Source: a virus. Taken from it: 64,000 bases of DNA. The notes below the pieces were generated by a model. That model did not search any database. It was not told where the DNA came from and saw nothing but the letters and a program-made list of their open reading frames with translations. This document shows positions 8,199-16,316 of the stretch, in pieces. The translations under genes and the position numbers were made by a program. Each line of letters begins with the position of its first letter. Within the stretch, counting starts at the first letter, position 1. The DNA is taken from the IMG/VR virus record IMGVR_UViG_3300034683_000041, positions 54,396-118,395 of that record. One strand, 5' to 3'.

Positions 8199-10334
8199 AT
8201 GGAACCGACTGTCGAAAAAGGTGTCTATCGCCCAAAATTGTTAACTAAATATATCGACAACCAAGTAAAATATCTTAAGACACTACATCCTAACGCTCCG
8301 TATGAAAAAGTACGGGAATTAGTAGTGACTGAAGTTAAACAAAAATTGAAAAGACCTAAAGCTACTATCATACATCATCCTTCTCCAGGCAACTCAGAAC
8401 TCAAAAAAGTGGATCTACTCACACACATACAAGAACATTCTCACAGGATCATCACTCCAAGTGGAACCATATTCTACTCTACAGATGAGAAACATGCCTT
8501 CGACAAACAATTCATCGATAACTTACGAGAAGGTAGAAATAAAGCTAAAAAGGCCATGCTCAAATATAAGAGTGAAGGAGATCTTATTCGCGCAGGTAGT
8601 AAGAACAACGAACAAGCAACTAAGAAGATACGAGTCAACTCTATCATAGGAAGTAACGGTAACGACCAAAACGCTATGTATGACCAAGAAGCGTTTTGTG
8701 GAGTTACATCTTTAGCTCGACACGGCATCATCTCAGCATATGCATTCACAGAGAGATTTCTTACTTCTAATTTTTACTTCCCAGATTTTGAATCTGTTAT
8801 AAACTGCATCGTCACAAGTGCATCTCATTGTCCTTCGGAAAAAACAATCATGTCACTCGTTAAAAAATACAATCTCTCTATTCCGTTACCTTGTGATGTA
8901 GCAGAGATATTCGTCAATTGTTTGCACATGTATGTTCCGTATTCTCCGAAACACGAAAGACACATATCTACGATGATAGAAAATCTTTCGCTGCATGAGA
9001 GAATTTTTATATTTTATTCAAGAAATCTCTACAACTTATTTACTAATAATGATTCATTTTGGAAATCGTGGATGAAAGATTTCTTCAATACAGGAAGTAC
9101 CATTTCAGAAGAAGACCTATCTTCGTGTACAGCAGATGACCTTTGGACTATTGACAAAGATCTTTTGCAAGTTATAGCTACTCTGGAAAAAGATAAACTT
9201 GCGGGTATGCAGATAACAGATACTCCAAGTAAATCTCCGGAAATAGCAAAATATCTTGCAGCGATAGGAAAACGATTACAATCCAAATTGGACGATATAT
9301 CTGATCTTATTGATGTATTCTTGCACAGTGAAACATTTATGTCCAATATTCATTACCAGCGATCTATTGTGCGAAAATGCGTAGCTATTTCAGATACAGA
9401 CTCGGTTATATTCACCACGTATCATCTTCTTAAATGGTACCTTAATGGAACATTTAAATTTGTTACGGAAACCTATCACGCAAACGCACTTATCGTGTAT
9501 CTTATCACAAAATCGATCGGTTCTTTCATCAGGAAGATGAGTATCTCTAGAGGAGCTACTGGAGATAACATAGATGTGATTGAAATGAAGAACGAGTACA
9601 TGTATCCTGTACTTATTAAAACTGCACTAGGCAAACACTATGCAGGTACGTACACCATACAGGAAGGGAACTTCCTTCCTAAGCCAACACTCGATATCAA
9701 AGGTGTATCGTTCATGTCATCTAAAACACCTAGTGTAACTCATGAATTTACTAAAAAACTCATAGAAGACATACAAGAAGATGTACTTAACCATACTGAA
9801 GTATATCTTAGTGATTACATATACAGAGTGTACGAATATGAACAAACCATCTTCCAATCTCTCAAATCCGGAGAATTTACATATTTCAACAACGAAACTA
9901 TACGACACGCAAGTGAATACAAAAAGCCAGAAGCATCTATATATGCCAACTATCTATTCTGGAAAGAAGTATTTGCAGATAAATACGGGGATATTAATAT
10001 TCCTACGAAAGCATACATGATACCTGTATACGGAAAGTTATTCCGAAATGCGGACTATCTGAAATATGTTAAATCTGTAGATGCAAATGTCCATGATAGA
10101 CTGGTTAGATATATAGAAAAACTTCCTAAAAATAAAACTATCAATAGGATACCCTTGCCAACCACAATATCTGGACTTCCGAAGGAAATAGAACCTATAC
10201 TGTACCTCAGAGATATCGTGTATAAAAACACAGCAGCAGCACAACTGACTCTGAAGTCTATCGGTGCAGATCTCGGGTTCGCTAAACGAAGACCACTGTT
10301 CTCGGACATGTATAGTTTCTCAGTAGTACGTTAA
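8199..10334 (+). CDS. Family B DNA polymerase, C-terminal catalytic half only, 711 aa
   Basis: Replicative DNA polymerase part containing fingers, palm and thumb. Seen, in order as in RB69/T4 polymerase: a TPSGTIFY segment at about 86-93; basic helix residues 110-124; motif B with K143, N147, S148 and G151 (KxxxNSxxG); motif C SDTDSV at 398-403 with both Asp residues; KHYAG at 479-483 (KKRY-like); and PKPTLDIKG at 494-502 followed by SSKTP. The exonuclease domain and motif A (DxxSLYPS) are absent: only about 80 residues lie before the PSG segment and none match. About 200 residues between motifs B and C exceed RB69's spacing. The N-terminal half must be encoded elsewhere. The ATG has AGGAGA upstream. 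Confidence 0.85.
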   Translation: MEPTVEKGVYRPKLLTKYIDNQVKYLKTLHPNAPYEKVRELVVTEVKQKLKRPKATIIHHPSPGNSELKKVDLLTHIQEHSHRIITPSGTIFYSTDEKHAFDKQFIDNLREGRNKAKKAMLKYKSEGDLIRAGSKNNEQATKKIRVNSIIGSNGNDQNAMYDQEAFCGVTSLARHGIISAYAFTERFLTSNFYFPDFESVINCIVTSASHCPSEKTIMSLVKKYNLSIPLPCDVAEIFVNCLHMYVPYSPKHERHISTMIENLSLHERIFIFYSRNLYNLFTNNDSFWKSWMKDFFNTGSTISEEDLSSCTADDLWTIDKDLLQVIATLEKDKLAGMQITDTPSKSPEIAKYLAAIGKRLQSKLDDISDLIDVFLHSETFMSNIHYQRSIVRKCVAISDTDSVIFTTYHLLKWYLNGTFKFVTETYHANALIVYLITKSIGSFIRKMSISRGATGDNIDVIEMKNEYMYPVLIKTALGKHYAGTYTIQEGNFLPKPTLDIKGVSFMSSKTPSVTHEFTKKLIEDIQEDVLNHTEVYLSDYIYRVYEYEQTIFQSLKSGEFTYFNNETIRHASEYKKPEASIYANYLFWKEVFADKYGDINIPTKAYMIPVYGKLFRNADYLKYVKSVDANVHDRLVRYIEKLPKNKTINRIPLPTTISGLPKEIEPILYLRDIVYKNTAAAQLTLKSIGADLGFAKRRPLFSDMYSFSVVR

Positions 10335-10341
10335 TTGACAA

Positions 10342-10375
10342 CATCTAAGGTACCCTATCAAGGGTACCTTAGATG
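10342..10375. terminator. Bidirectional hairpin terminator
   Basis: Fifteen-base-pair perfect stem (10342-10356 with 10361-10375) and a four-base loop, between the convergent gene ends at 10334 and 10377. Confidence 0.75.
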
Positions 10376-10376
10376 A

Positions 10377-11063
10377 TTAGACGTTAGTTTGAAGTTTAAG
10401 TTTTTCGATGATATATTCCATCTCAATTCTTCTTACATCGGATTCTCGTTTAGTCCATTCAAAATGATAATCTACTTTGTTTTTCTTAAACTTAGATTCA
10501 AAGTAATCGATCGTCTCGGAAGGAAACTTATTATACGTTCCTGCAAAAGACGCTGCTCTCCAGAATCCGATAACTCCTTCAGCATCAATAACGTCTGCAT
10601 CGAATAAAAGATCGGTCGAAGTTGAAGTATATTCTCGGGACAAAATGTGACAAGGGAAATATTCTGGACATCCATAACCCGAAGATTCATGGTAGTCGTA
10701 TGATCCCATGATGATAGTAGAATACACGTCTAAAGCAAGGTTCGGATAGATCTCTCTGACTATAGAAAATTCAGGCAAATCAGAGATAGAATCTGCGGCT
10801 ATGCTTGCAGATTTTACAACATCTTCTCCTCTCGCTTTGGTTTTGTTTTGTACTACATCATGAAAAATAGCACCAAGTTTTGCCACATAACTATCGTACA
10901 AAGTAACGATAGTTTTTTCAGTATCTGTAAGATTTGTCAGGATTGTCTCTATATTAGCAAGTACACGAGCTACGTGTACTTGCCCATGTGAACTATCTGT
11001 TATGTACGTATCTGCTATTCTTTTAGCGTGATGTAATGTTGTAACGATTTCTTTCTGTAACAT
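10377..11063 (-). CDS. HD-domain phosphohydrolase, 228 aa
   Basis: Metal-dependent phosphohydrolase of the HD superfamily. The motif residues are SSHGQVH (His26, His30), IFHD (His68-Asp69), a downstream His in YDYHES, and FDADVIDAEGVIGFWRA near the C-terminal third. This is the DADxxDA...GAIG pattern of YedJ-like stand-alone HD proteins. The substrate is unknown; nucleotides are plausible given the adjacent RNase HI and the nearby ThyX. It follows rnhA by six bases on the same strand, so the two are probably cotranscribed. Confidence 0.8.
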   Translation of the reverse strand: MLQKEIVTTLHHAKRIADTYITDSSHGQVHVARVLANIETILTNLTDTEKTIVTLYDSYVAKLGAIFHDVVQNKTKARGEDVVKSASIAADSISDLPEFSIVREIYPNLALDVYSTIIMGSYDYHESSGYGCPEYFPCHILSREYTSTSTDLLFDADVIDAEGVIGFWRAASFAGTYNKFPSETIDYFESKFKKNKVDYHFEWTKRESDVRRIEMEYIIEKLKLQTNV

Positions 11064-11069
11064 CTAGAG

Positions 11070-11519
11070 CTAGTCCTTTTTGTTTTTAAGCGGAAGTTCG
11101 GCTCCATGCTTTGCGAGATTGTCCGCCGCTTCATTACCAGGATCACCGTTGTGTCCTCTTACCCATTTGAATTTTACTTTAGTATGTCTGCGGATGGCTC
11201 TTTGTAGTTCTTTCCATTCTTCTTGATTTTTGACAGGCGTATTATTACTTGTCTTCCATCCTTTCTTTTCCCAATTGTCTATCCATTTCTTTTCAAACGC
11301 ATTAACTACATATTGACTATCGGAACGGACCTCTACATGTCTTGGTTCTTCGATTGAGTCAAGTCCACGCGTTACGGCAAGTATTTCCATACGGTTATTA
11401 GTAGTTGCAAGTTCTCCACCAACGACAACGTGTCCTTCATCAGATATCGCAGCATATCCGCCATTATCGTTGGCGCTAAAATAGCTTCCATCAGTATACA
11501 ACTTAAGGGGTTTTTTCAT
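11070..11519 (-). CDS. rnhA: Ribonuclease HI, 149 aa
   Basis: Degrades the RNA strand of RNA-DNA hybrids, for example removing primers during phage DNA replication. All catalytic residues are present at near E. coli numbering: Asp10 in YTDGS, Glu45 in NNRMEILA, Asp67 in RSDSQYV, His123 in RGHNGDPGN and Asp133 in EAADNLA. The basic handle region (about residues 75-115) is present. The length is typical of the family. The upstream sequence contains GGGAGAAAAACT as the SD, and the HD gene follows. Confidence 0.95.
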   Translation of the reverse strand: MKKPLKLYTDGSYFSANDNGGYAAISDEGHVVVGGELATTNNRMEILAVTRGLDSIEEPRHVEVRSDSQYVVNAFEKKWIDNWEKKGWKTSNNTPVKNQEEWKELQRAIRRHTKVKFKWVRGHNGDPGNEAADNLAKHGAELPLKNKKD

Positions 11520-11566
11520 AGTTTTTCTCCCTGTATTATCTTTAAGATATCTAAGTTTTTACATAC

Positions 11567-11596
11567 TAGGATCTACCACATGTGGTAGATCCTAGA
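11567..11596 (-). terminator. Perfect palindrome, probable terminator
   Basis: Thirty-base perfect inverted repeat (11567-11581 with 11582-11596) after the leftward gene ending at 11641. A short TATGTAAAAACTTAG stretch follows on the - strand, leading to rnhA. Confidence 0.65.
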
Positions 11597-11640
11597 TGGT
11601 TTACTGTGTAACGGTATAGGGAGGAGTGTGTCATCATTGA

Positions 11641-12213
11641 TTACTTTAAGTAAGCCAGAATTCCAAGTCCTGCACCAAGTACAGACAAAACAAAAGCTAC
11701 TACTTTCCAAGATCTGACGATGAATTCTAATATCACGTCAACTTTAGTTTTTTGTTTAGTCAGTGCATTTACAGAGACCTGAAGTTTATCTAGCTCTTTA
11801 TGTATGGATTCAAGTTCGGTGTGAACCAATTCGCCATTCTGTCCCAATTGACTCAATTTGTTCCGAAGTATTACTGCATTCTGAATAATTTTCTGAAATC
11901 GGATATCGCAATCAGGACGTTTCTCATTGAGAATAGTCACACTTAAGTTAATAGTTTCGAGTTTTTCACAGACCTTTACTAGATCTGTTCTGAGCAAATC
12001 GATATTCTTTTGCTGGTCTCTCAGGGTTTGTTTGTGGTTAGATACTGCCTGTTGTAACTTCGAGATAGTATTTCGCATATGCGAAACGTTAACAGATAGT
12101 TCTTTAACGTCTTCTATGAGTTGCATTTGTCGTACTTGAGAAGTTCGGCTTTGCAGTACCACATCTTGTAACACCTGACCCAGCCTTAACGATCGATCCT
12201 GATCTTCAGGCAT
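11641..12213 (-). CDS. Tail-anchored coiled-coil membrane protein, 190 aa
   Basis: Long heptad-like helices over about residues 10-150 (repeated L/I/V with Q, K, E) are followed by a single C-terminal hydrophobic segment (SWKVVAFVLSVLGAGLGILAY) close to the end, so the protein is probably anchored in the inner membrane with the coil exposed. The ATG at 12213 is preferred because AGGGAG lies six bases upstream; a GTG two codons earlier is possible. It is the last gene of a leftward group with an M15 endopeptidase and a holin-like protein, so a role in lysis is plausible but unproven. A spanin role is not supported. Confidence 0.6.
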   Translation of the reverse strand: MPEDQDRSLRLGQVLQDVVLQSRTSQVRQMQLIEDVKELSVNVSHMRNTISKLQQAVSNHKQTLRDQQKNIDLLRTDLVKVCEKLETINLSVTILNEKRPDCDIRFQKIIQNAVILRNKLSQLGQNGELVHTELESIHKELDKLQVSVNALTKQKTKVDVILEFIVRSWKVVAFVLSVLGAGLGILAYLK

Positions 12214-12235
12214 AACCACTCCCTATATTTTCGTA

Positions 12236-12475
12236 TTATCTCCGCCAAAGATTACAGTACTCCCCAGGTTTGCTCTCTACGTAATTAGCGGAAGCTAACT
12301 CATGTTTTATTTGCGCTAACCCAAGAACAATCTCTGACCCAATTGCCCGACACTGTTTTATTTGATGATTTATCTCAGCAACCAGTTCTATTGCTTCGTC
12401 TGTCTCTGAGTTCATTGCTCTTAGATATTCTACACACAATTCCAACGAACACACGATATCTTCGGATGTGTTCAT
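12236..12475 (-). CDS. Small helical protein, 79 aa
   Basis: Short, helix-rich, slightly acidic protein with four Cys residues and no membrane segment. The second ATG (12475) is preferred over 12487, because GGAGGG lies four bases before it while the earlier ATG directly abuts its G-run. It lies between the holin-like gene and the tail-anchored coiled-coil gene, so it probably belongs to the lysis-like cassette, perhaps as a regulator; this is inference from position only. Confidence 0.5.
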   Translation of the reverse strand: MNTSEDIVCSLELCVEYLRAMNSETDEAIELVAEINHQIKQCRAIGSEIVLGLAQIKHELASANYVESKPGEYCNLWRR

Positions 12476-12511
12476 TATGCCCTCCATCCCCCAAAGCTCA
12501 ATGAACCGACC

Positions 12512-13153
12512 TTATTTTTTAACTAAATCAGTAAATCTTTTCTTCCAATCCTTAGGAGTTTTAGAAGATGTATTTACCTCCGACGAATCTTTCGAACTAC
12601 CAGAAAAGCTGGTACCAAAGAAAAATCCGACAATGATCATCAAAATGTTGTCAGTAGAAGGGATCATTTGGGCTGCAAGATTGGTATTGATATATGCTTC
12701 AGGAACAAGCATAACTACGAATTTGATAAGATAGTTCAGCAAAATCAACAGTATCCCTAAATGGTAGACTCTCTTACTATTAGCAAGAAGTCCTTCTACT
12801 GCTGTTTGATTTCCAGTTCTAGCAGCATCGACTACTGCTCTAGTAACTGAGTTTTGCATGTCTCTGGCATCAGCTCTATCTTCGTTGGCTAATCGCTGAG
12901 ATTCTAGAGCCAGTTCTTTTAATTTGATCTGATTTTCGTTTATACATTTGGTTAATGTCTCCATTTCTTCTGAAGAAAACTCTCGCACATCTCCAGAAGA
13001 ATCTACCATAGGGATACCAGTTTTCTCTTCTATAAAAGTTTGAACTTTTTCAACACCTTTTTCAGTAGCTCCCTTCATAAAGTCAGAAGCAACATCACAA
13101 CCTGCATTGATAAGAGTTCCTAGTACTGTTCCAAGAATGGATGTTAAAATCAT
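12512..13153 (-). CDS. Holin-like membrane protein, 213 aa
   Basis: Begins with a hydrophobic or amphipathic stretch (MILTSILGTVLGTLI). A charged helical middle contains DRADARD, a pattern I associate with phage holin-type proteins. Two clear transmembrane segments follow (about residues 130-150 and 170-187). A glycine/serine-rich GTSFSGSSKDSS comes next, then a basic tail. Membrane topology, the DRADAR element and its place directly after the endolysin gene support a holin or similar pore-forming role. The family was not confirmed. The gene is separated from the endolysin by a terminator hairpin, so it may have its own promoter. Confidence 0.55.
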   Translation of the reverse strand: MILTSILGTVLGTLINAGCDVASDFMKGATEKGVEKVQTFIEEKTGIPMVDSSGDVREFSSEEMETLTKCINENQIKLKELALESQRLANEDRADARDMQNSVTRAVVDAARTGNQTAVEGLLANSKRVYHLGILLILLNYLIKFVVMLVPEAYINTNLAAQMIPSTDNILMIIVGFFFGTSFSGSSKDSSEVNTSSKTPKDWKKRFTDLVKK

Positions 13154-13210
13154 AAGTCATTCCCCGTTCGATGTATCATGATTAATAATCATATTATCCG
13201 GTAATAAAAA

Positions 13211-13244
13211 AGTAGAACTTCCCCCAATAAAGGGAAGTTCTACT
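13211..13244 (-). terminator. Intrinsic terminator after the endolysin gene
   Basis: Thirteen-base-pair stem (13211-13223 with 13232-13244), followed on the - strand by TTTTTTATTAC. This is the most canonical terminator in the leftward block. Confidence 0.8.
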
Positions 13245-13256
13245 ATCGAAGATTTA

Positions 13257-13739
13257 TCAGATTTCTAAAAAGATGATCGATCCTTCAGGATCATACATGT
13301 TTCCTATATCGAAATGGAACCAGGAAATAGCTTTTCCTTTTAACCTGTGTTCTACACGATGGATGTGTTCAAAATGGGCTAACTTGGTATTGCTACGATA
13401 TCCTTTTTTATTAGCTCCATCTTTCAACATTTCTTGCCGTATTTCTTCTGCAGTAGCATTTTTAAAATTGGCATCTATGGCATTGCCAGATTTGTGCAAA
13501 GAGAACGCTGCTCCTTGCGTGCAATCAAAAGGTCTCCAAGCACGATACTGTAGTCCTCCACCATATTGCCAGTTATTGATTGTTATAGGACCATATCGTT
13601 TTCGCAAAAGATCACATGTGAGTAGAACTACTGGGTTAAACAAAAAGTAGATCTTAGATAGGTTACCTAATTTTTTAGCGTGTTCGTAGATGTGTTTAGG
13701 AACAAGTTCATGCGGTCTGATATACTTAGGAGTATACAT
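13257..13739 (-). CDS. Peptidase M15-type endolysin (peptidoglycan endopeptidase), 160 aa
   Basis: Zinc peptidase that should cut peptide cross-links or stems of host peptidoglycan at lysis. The M15 signature SxHxxGxAxD is exact (Ser80, His82, Gly85, Ala87, Asp89), and the third zinc ligand is His142 in SWFHFD. There is no signal peptide or cell-wall-binding domain, so release would require a holin, consistent with the holin-like gene downstream. The length fits compact single-domain M15 endolysins such as the T5 type. A tail-associated lysin is an alternative, since fibre-like genes lie upstream. Confidence 0.85.
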   Translation of the reverse strand: MYTPKYIRPHELVPKHIYEHAKKLGNLSKIYFLFNPVVLLTCDLLRKRYGPITINNWQYGGGLQYRAWRPFDCTQGAAFSLHKSGNAIDANFKNATAEEIRQEMLKDGANKKGYRSNTKLAHFEHIHRVEHRLKGKAISWFHFDIGNMYDPEGSIIFLEI

Positions 13740-13751
13740 GAAAATTTCTCC

Positions 13752-14381
13752 TTAAATATCCGATGCGTTAACGGATGATAATCTTATCTGATTCAAGTAC
13801 GGATCAGTCATACACGGGATCCATTTTGTAGCGACATCCCCTTCTTCTAACTTCAAGCGTTTGATGATCGCTTCTTCTTCTTCTGATGCTGCCAGATGTT
13901 CTATGCAGAAAGCTGCACCAGATATACCTTCCGGTATATGAAGTTGACGAATAACTCGCATATCCAATGTACTAGGAGCATCATAGATAATTTCACGGGA
14001 ATGTGCTTCCAGGGTATTTAAATGTTCGTCTTTCTGATATAAAACCGTGATTCGTATATTGGATACGGAATCAAAATACCCACTAAAAGTGTAGATACCT
14101 CCACTTTGTACCGGGATAGAAATACAGGTCATTCCAGTACCTTCATCATTCCCTTTAGTTACAAAATACGAGAAATCATCTATCATGAAATTATCTCGAA
14201 AATTGATCGTACGTGGAGTGTGTTCCCACCCATGGGTATTCATCATTCCTGTAGAATTGTATATCAGATTTGGATTTATCTCTTTTAAAACAGAATCATC
14301 ATGTTTATCACTTCCATGAATCGGAACATCCCCAGGTTCAGTAGAACCCCCAGAAGGTAATAACCAACCAAATTGCCACAT
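13752..14381 (-). CDS. Probable fibre or virion surface protein, 209 aa
   Basis: Beta-rich composition with the phrase KRLKLEEGDVATKWIP near residues 175-190. This resembles the 'K.E.G..AT.W.P' linker that ends carbohydrate-binding-like modules in phage tail proteins. The N-terminus is Gly/Ser/Pro-rich. AGGAGT precedes the ATG at 14381. It lies in a leftward run of fibre-like genes and next to the endolysin gene. The receptor or sugar specificity cannot be read from the sequence. Confidence 0.5.
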   Translation of the reverse strand: MWQFGWLLPSGGSTEPGDVPIHGSDKHDDSVLKEINPNLIYNSTGMMNTHGWEHTPRTINFRDNFMIDDFSYFVTKGNDEGTGMTCISIPVQSGGIYTFSGYFDSVSNIRITVLYQKDEHLNTLEAHSREIIYDAPSTLDMRVIRQLHIPEGISGAAFCIEHLAASEEEEAIIKRLKLEEGDVATKWIPCMTDPYLNQIRLSSVNASDI

Positions 14382-14390
14382 AGTTCACTC

Positions 14391-14852
14391 CTAGATGACC
14401 AAAGGATGAAACGCTATGGTATTCAAGTTTTCTGTATCCATGTTCTGCAGAGTATACGTAATAAATCTACAAGGAGGAAACTGTATCTGTTCGTGCACTA
14501 TATCCTGTGCGGCAAGCTCGATGGTCTTATCAAGTTCAAAATACAGACTTGTAGTGTTTTGATTTGAGATAGGCCCGATTCTCTGGAACAACGGTTTAGG
14601 AAGATATCCAAAAATGTCAGAAGGTAAAGCTACAGGATAATTAGAATATGCAAAACTGATCTTTGTAGCATGTGTTGAAGTCGCTTGTATTGTGATAAGT
14701 CCAAAACTTGCATTAAACTGCATAAGGTCGATCGTGTGGGATACATTTCCTGAGGGTTTAAGGATCAAGTATGCACCATCTTCAGAAACATATTTGATCG
14801 AAGGATTGTTTCGTATTTTAGAACTGTCTATGTGTGGGATAAGAAAAGCCAT
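14391..14852 (-). CDS. Hypothetical protein in the fibre gene run, 153 aa
   Basis: Beta-rich, no signal peptide, no recognised motif. It has a strong GGAGG SD before the ATG at 14852 and lies ten bases from the next leftward gene. The start MAFLIPHID resembles in style the start of the neighbouring fibre-like protein, MAFNYAPDV. A minor virion or fibre component is the most likely role, from context only. Confidence 0.5.
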   Translation of the reverse strand: MAFLIPHIDSSKIRNNPSIKYVSEDGAYLILKPSGNVSHTIDLMQFNASFGLITIQATSTHATKISFAYSNYPVALPSDIFGYLPKPLFQRIGPISNQNTTSLYFELDKTIELAAQDIVHEQIQFPPCRFITYTLQNMDTENLNTIAFHPLVI

Positions 14853-14918
14853 TATAAACCTCCACTGGAGTTATTGAGAACTTGTTATTGCATAAGATAA
14901 CTCCATAGCTATAGAAGT

Positions 14919-14952
14919 ATGAGATATCTCTCCCGAAGGAGAGATATCTCAT
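14919..14952 (-). terminator. Hairpin, probable terminator
   Basis: Fifteen-base-pair perfect stem (14919-14933 with 14938-14952) with a four-base loop after the gene ending at 14971. No T-run follows on the - strand, so it may act as an RNA-stabilising end rather than a classical terminator. Confidence 0.6.
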
Positions 14953-14970
14953 ATTAATAGAGTTTAGTTT

Positions 14971-15678
14971 TTACACTGCGCTAAGTGCAGCGGTCTGAGC
15001 GGCATTGTATCCCTGGAAATGGATAGCATCGGTGATACGGATCGCATCAGTTGCAAGAGTTGCAACAGTGTCACGTTCTTCGATCGTCATCTTAACGAAG
15101 CTAGTACCATCTGCAATGACATCCAGGGTGTCCTCTGTTTTCGAGAACTTGTCAGCAAGCTGAGCATCCAGGTCAAGGGATTCCTTCTCACCGATCTTTT
15201 CCCATTCGCCAGCGCCTTCTGCACCTGCAGCGTTCCACACGTACTGAGCACTGCTAGCAGTAACGGTGGGATCAGCAGAAGCATCCAGAACAAAGATCAG
15301 ACCGTCACGCTGTTCATCGACCAGCGCATCACGGGCTGTGATGTCAGCAACGAACTTAACAGCACCGCTAACAACACCTGCAGGAAGAAGATCCAGGGGG
15401 ATCTTACCTCCGCCATCCAGCTGAAGAAGGCCGTTGGCGGCGTTGGCATTGTCCAGCATAGCACGCTGAGCTGTCGTCAGCGTAGCTTCGATCAGATTGC
15501 CCAGATCGTTATACCGAGTAACTCCGTCACCAATTTTGATAAAACCGGTATCGGAATCCATAGCCATGAACCCTTCCATAAGAATCGGGTTATGACTTGC
15601 CCACGCTGCACCAGTATCTACACCGATGGATACTGCTGCCGGGAAACTCTTAACATCAGGAGCGTAATTAAAAGCCAT
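14971..15678 (-). CDS. Fibre-like structural protein, 235 aa
   Basis: The ATG at 15678 follows GAGAGG and is chosen over an upstream extension to 15792 that crosses hairpins. The N-terminal part holds ASHNPILMEGFMA...GFIKIGDGVTRYNDL, the repeated 'NP.L.EGE...TG..KIGDG.T.W..L' pattern known from the N-terminal domains of phage tail fibre and tropism proteins. The rest is Ala/Asp-rich and helical. Base composition is visibly more GC-rich than in the flanking genes, which may reflect high expression or a different origin. A 167-base leader with hairpins separates it from the upstream gene. Confidence 0.65.
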   Translation of the reverse strand: MAFNYAPDVKSFPAAVSIGVDTGAAWASHNPILMEGFMAMDSDTGFIKIGDGVTRYNDLGNLIEATLTTAQRAMLDNANAANGLLQLDGGGKIPLDLLPAGVVSGAVKFVADITARDALVDEQRDGLIFVLDASADPTVTASSAQYVWNAAGAEGAGEWEKIGEKESLDLDAQLADKFSKTEDTLDVIADGTSFVKMTIEERDTVATLATDAIRITDAIHFQGYNAAQTAALSAV

Positions 15679-15706
15679 GATAAACCTCTCAAAATAGATT
15701 GTTTTT

Positions 15707-15723
15707 CTTGACACCATGTCAAG
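15707..15723 (-). other. Small hairpin in the leader of the fibre-like gene
   Basis: CTTGACA at 15707-15713 pairs with TGTCAAG at 15717-15723. It is followed by the palindrome ACACGCGTGT at about 15731. Both lie in the putative 5' leader of the 14971-15678 gene. Confidence 0.4.
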
Positions 15724-15804
15724 CAATGTTACACGCGTGTAGTCCCCACAATTATCTTCACAATCTAGAGAAGAAAATAGTTGAGATTCCACATAGAATA
15801 TTAC

Positions 15805-15843
15805 ATATATTAAGTGTACCTAAATGTGGTACACTTAATATAT
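15805..15843 (-). terminator. Hairpin terminator after the DUF4376-like gene
   Basis: Sixteen-base-pair perfect stem (15805-15820 with 15828-15843) with a seven-base loop, immediately after the leftward gene ending at 15846. Confidence 0.7.
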
Positions 15844-15845
15844 CT

Positions 15846-16316
15846 TCAAACAACAAATGTATTGAGTTCTGTGTCCGGAGTATTTTTGAGATCGTCTTCT
15901 CTAGATCGTTGCCAACCAAATGCCAGTTGCAGATGTTCGTTGAGTGCCAGAAATACTTTATCAAACAAAGGTTTATCCATTGTAACCCATACACCATCGC
16001 TGGCTTTCCAGTCTTGGATCACCGTTTCAGGATTGTCAGCGAATACCTTCGTTAGTAATGTGTAGGATGCACGAGCACTCTGATCACTGTCCCACAACTT
16101 ACCGGCATACAGGAATCCACTATCCCGAAGTTCATTCTTCTGAATAGCTATCTCATTTAAGATAGACTCTCTGGTTCTTAACCAGGTACCTTCCGTCGTG
16201 AGTATATAGTTTTCTCCAGGACAATCTTCTTGTACATGAATGTATCCTTCTGGAGCAAACTTCTGTTTAGCACAGTACACCACGTTAGAAGTTCCCACTT
16301 GCGCAAAGATAAGCAT
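15846..16316 (-). CDS. DUF4376-like protein, probable fibre assembly factor, 156 aa
   Basis: The C-terminal 100 residues follow the pattern of DUF4376 domains found beside phage tail fibre genes: DSGFLYAGKLWDSD, then SARASYTLLTK, then WKASDGVWVTMD, ending with a helix around ALNEHLQLAFGWQ. Such proteins are thought to help fibre assembly or attach to fibres. The start codon directly abuts the stop codon of the upstream fibre-like gene, so translation is probably coupled. The N-terminal 60 residues are not recognised. Confidence 0.6.
   Translation of the reverse strand: MLIFAQVGTSNVVYCAKQKFAPEGYIHVQEDCPGENYILTTEGTWLRTRESILNEIAIQKNELRDSGFLYAGKLWDSDQSARASYTLLTKVFADNPETVIQDWKASDGVWVTMDKPLFDKVFLALNEHLQLAFGWQRSREDDLKNTPDTELNTFVV

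Noticed and set aside
15019-15711. 230-codon ORF on the + strand
   Set aside because: It is antisense to the fibre-like gene, which has a good SD and family motifs; the antisense frame is open because of the GC-rich codons. No SD and no recognised protein pattern.
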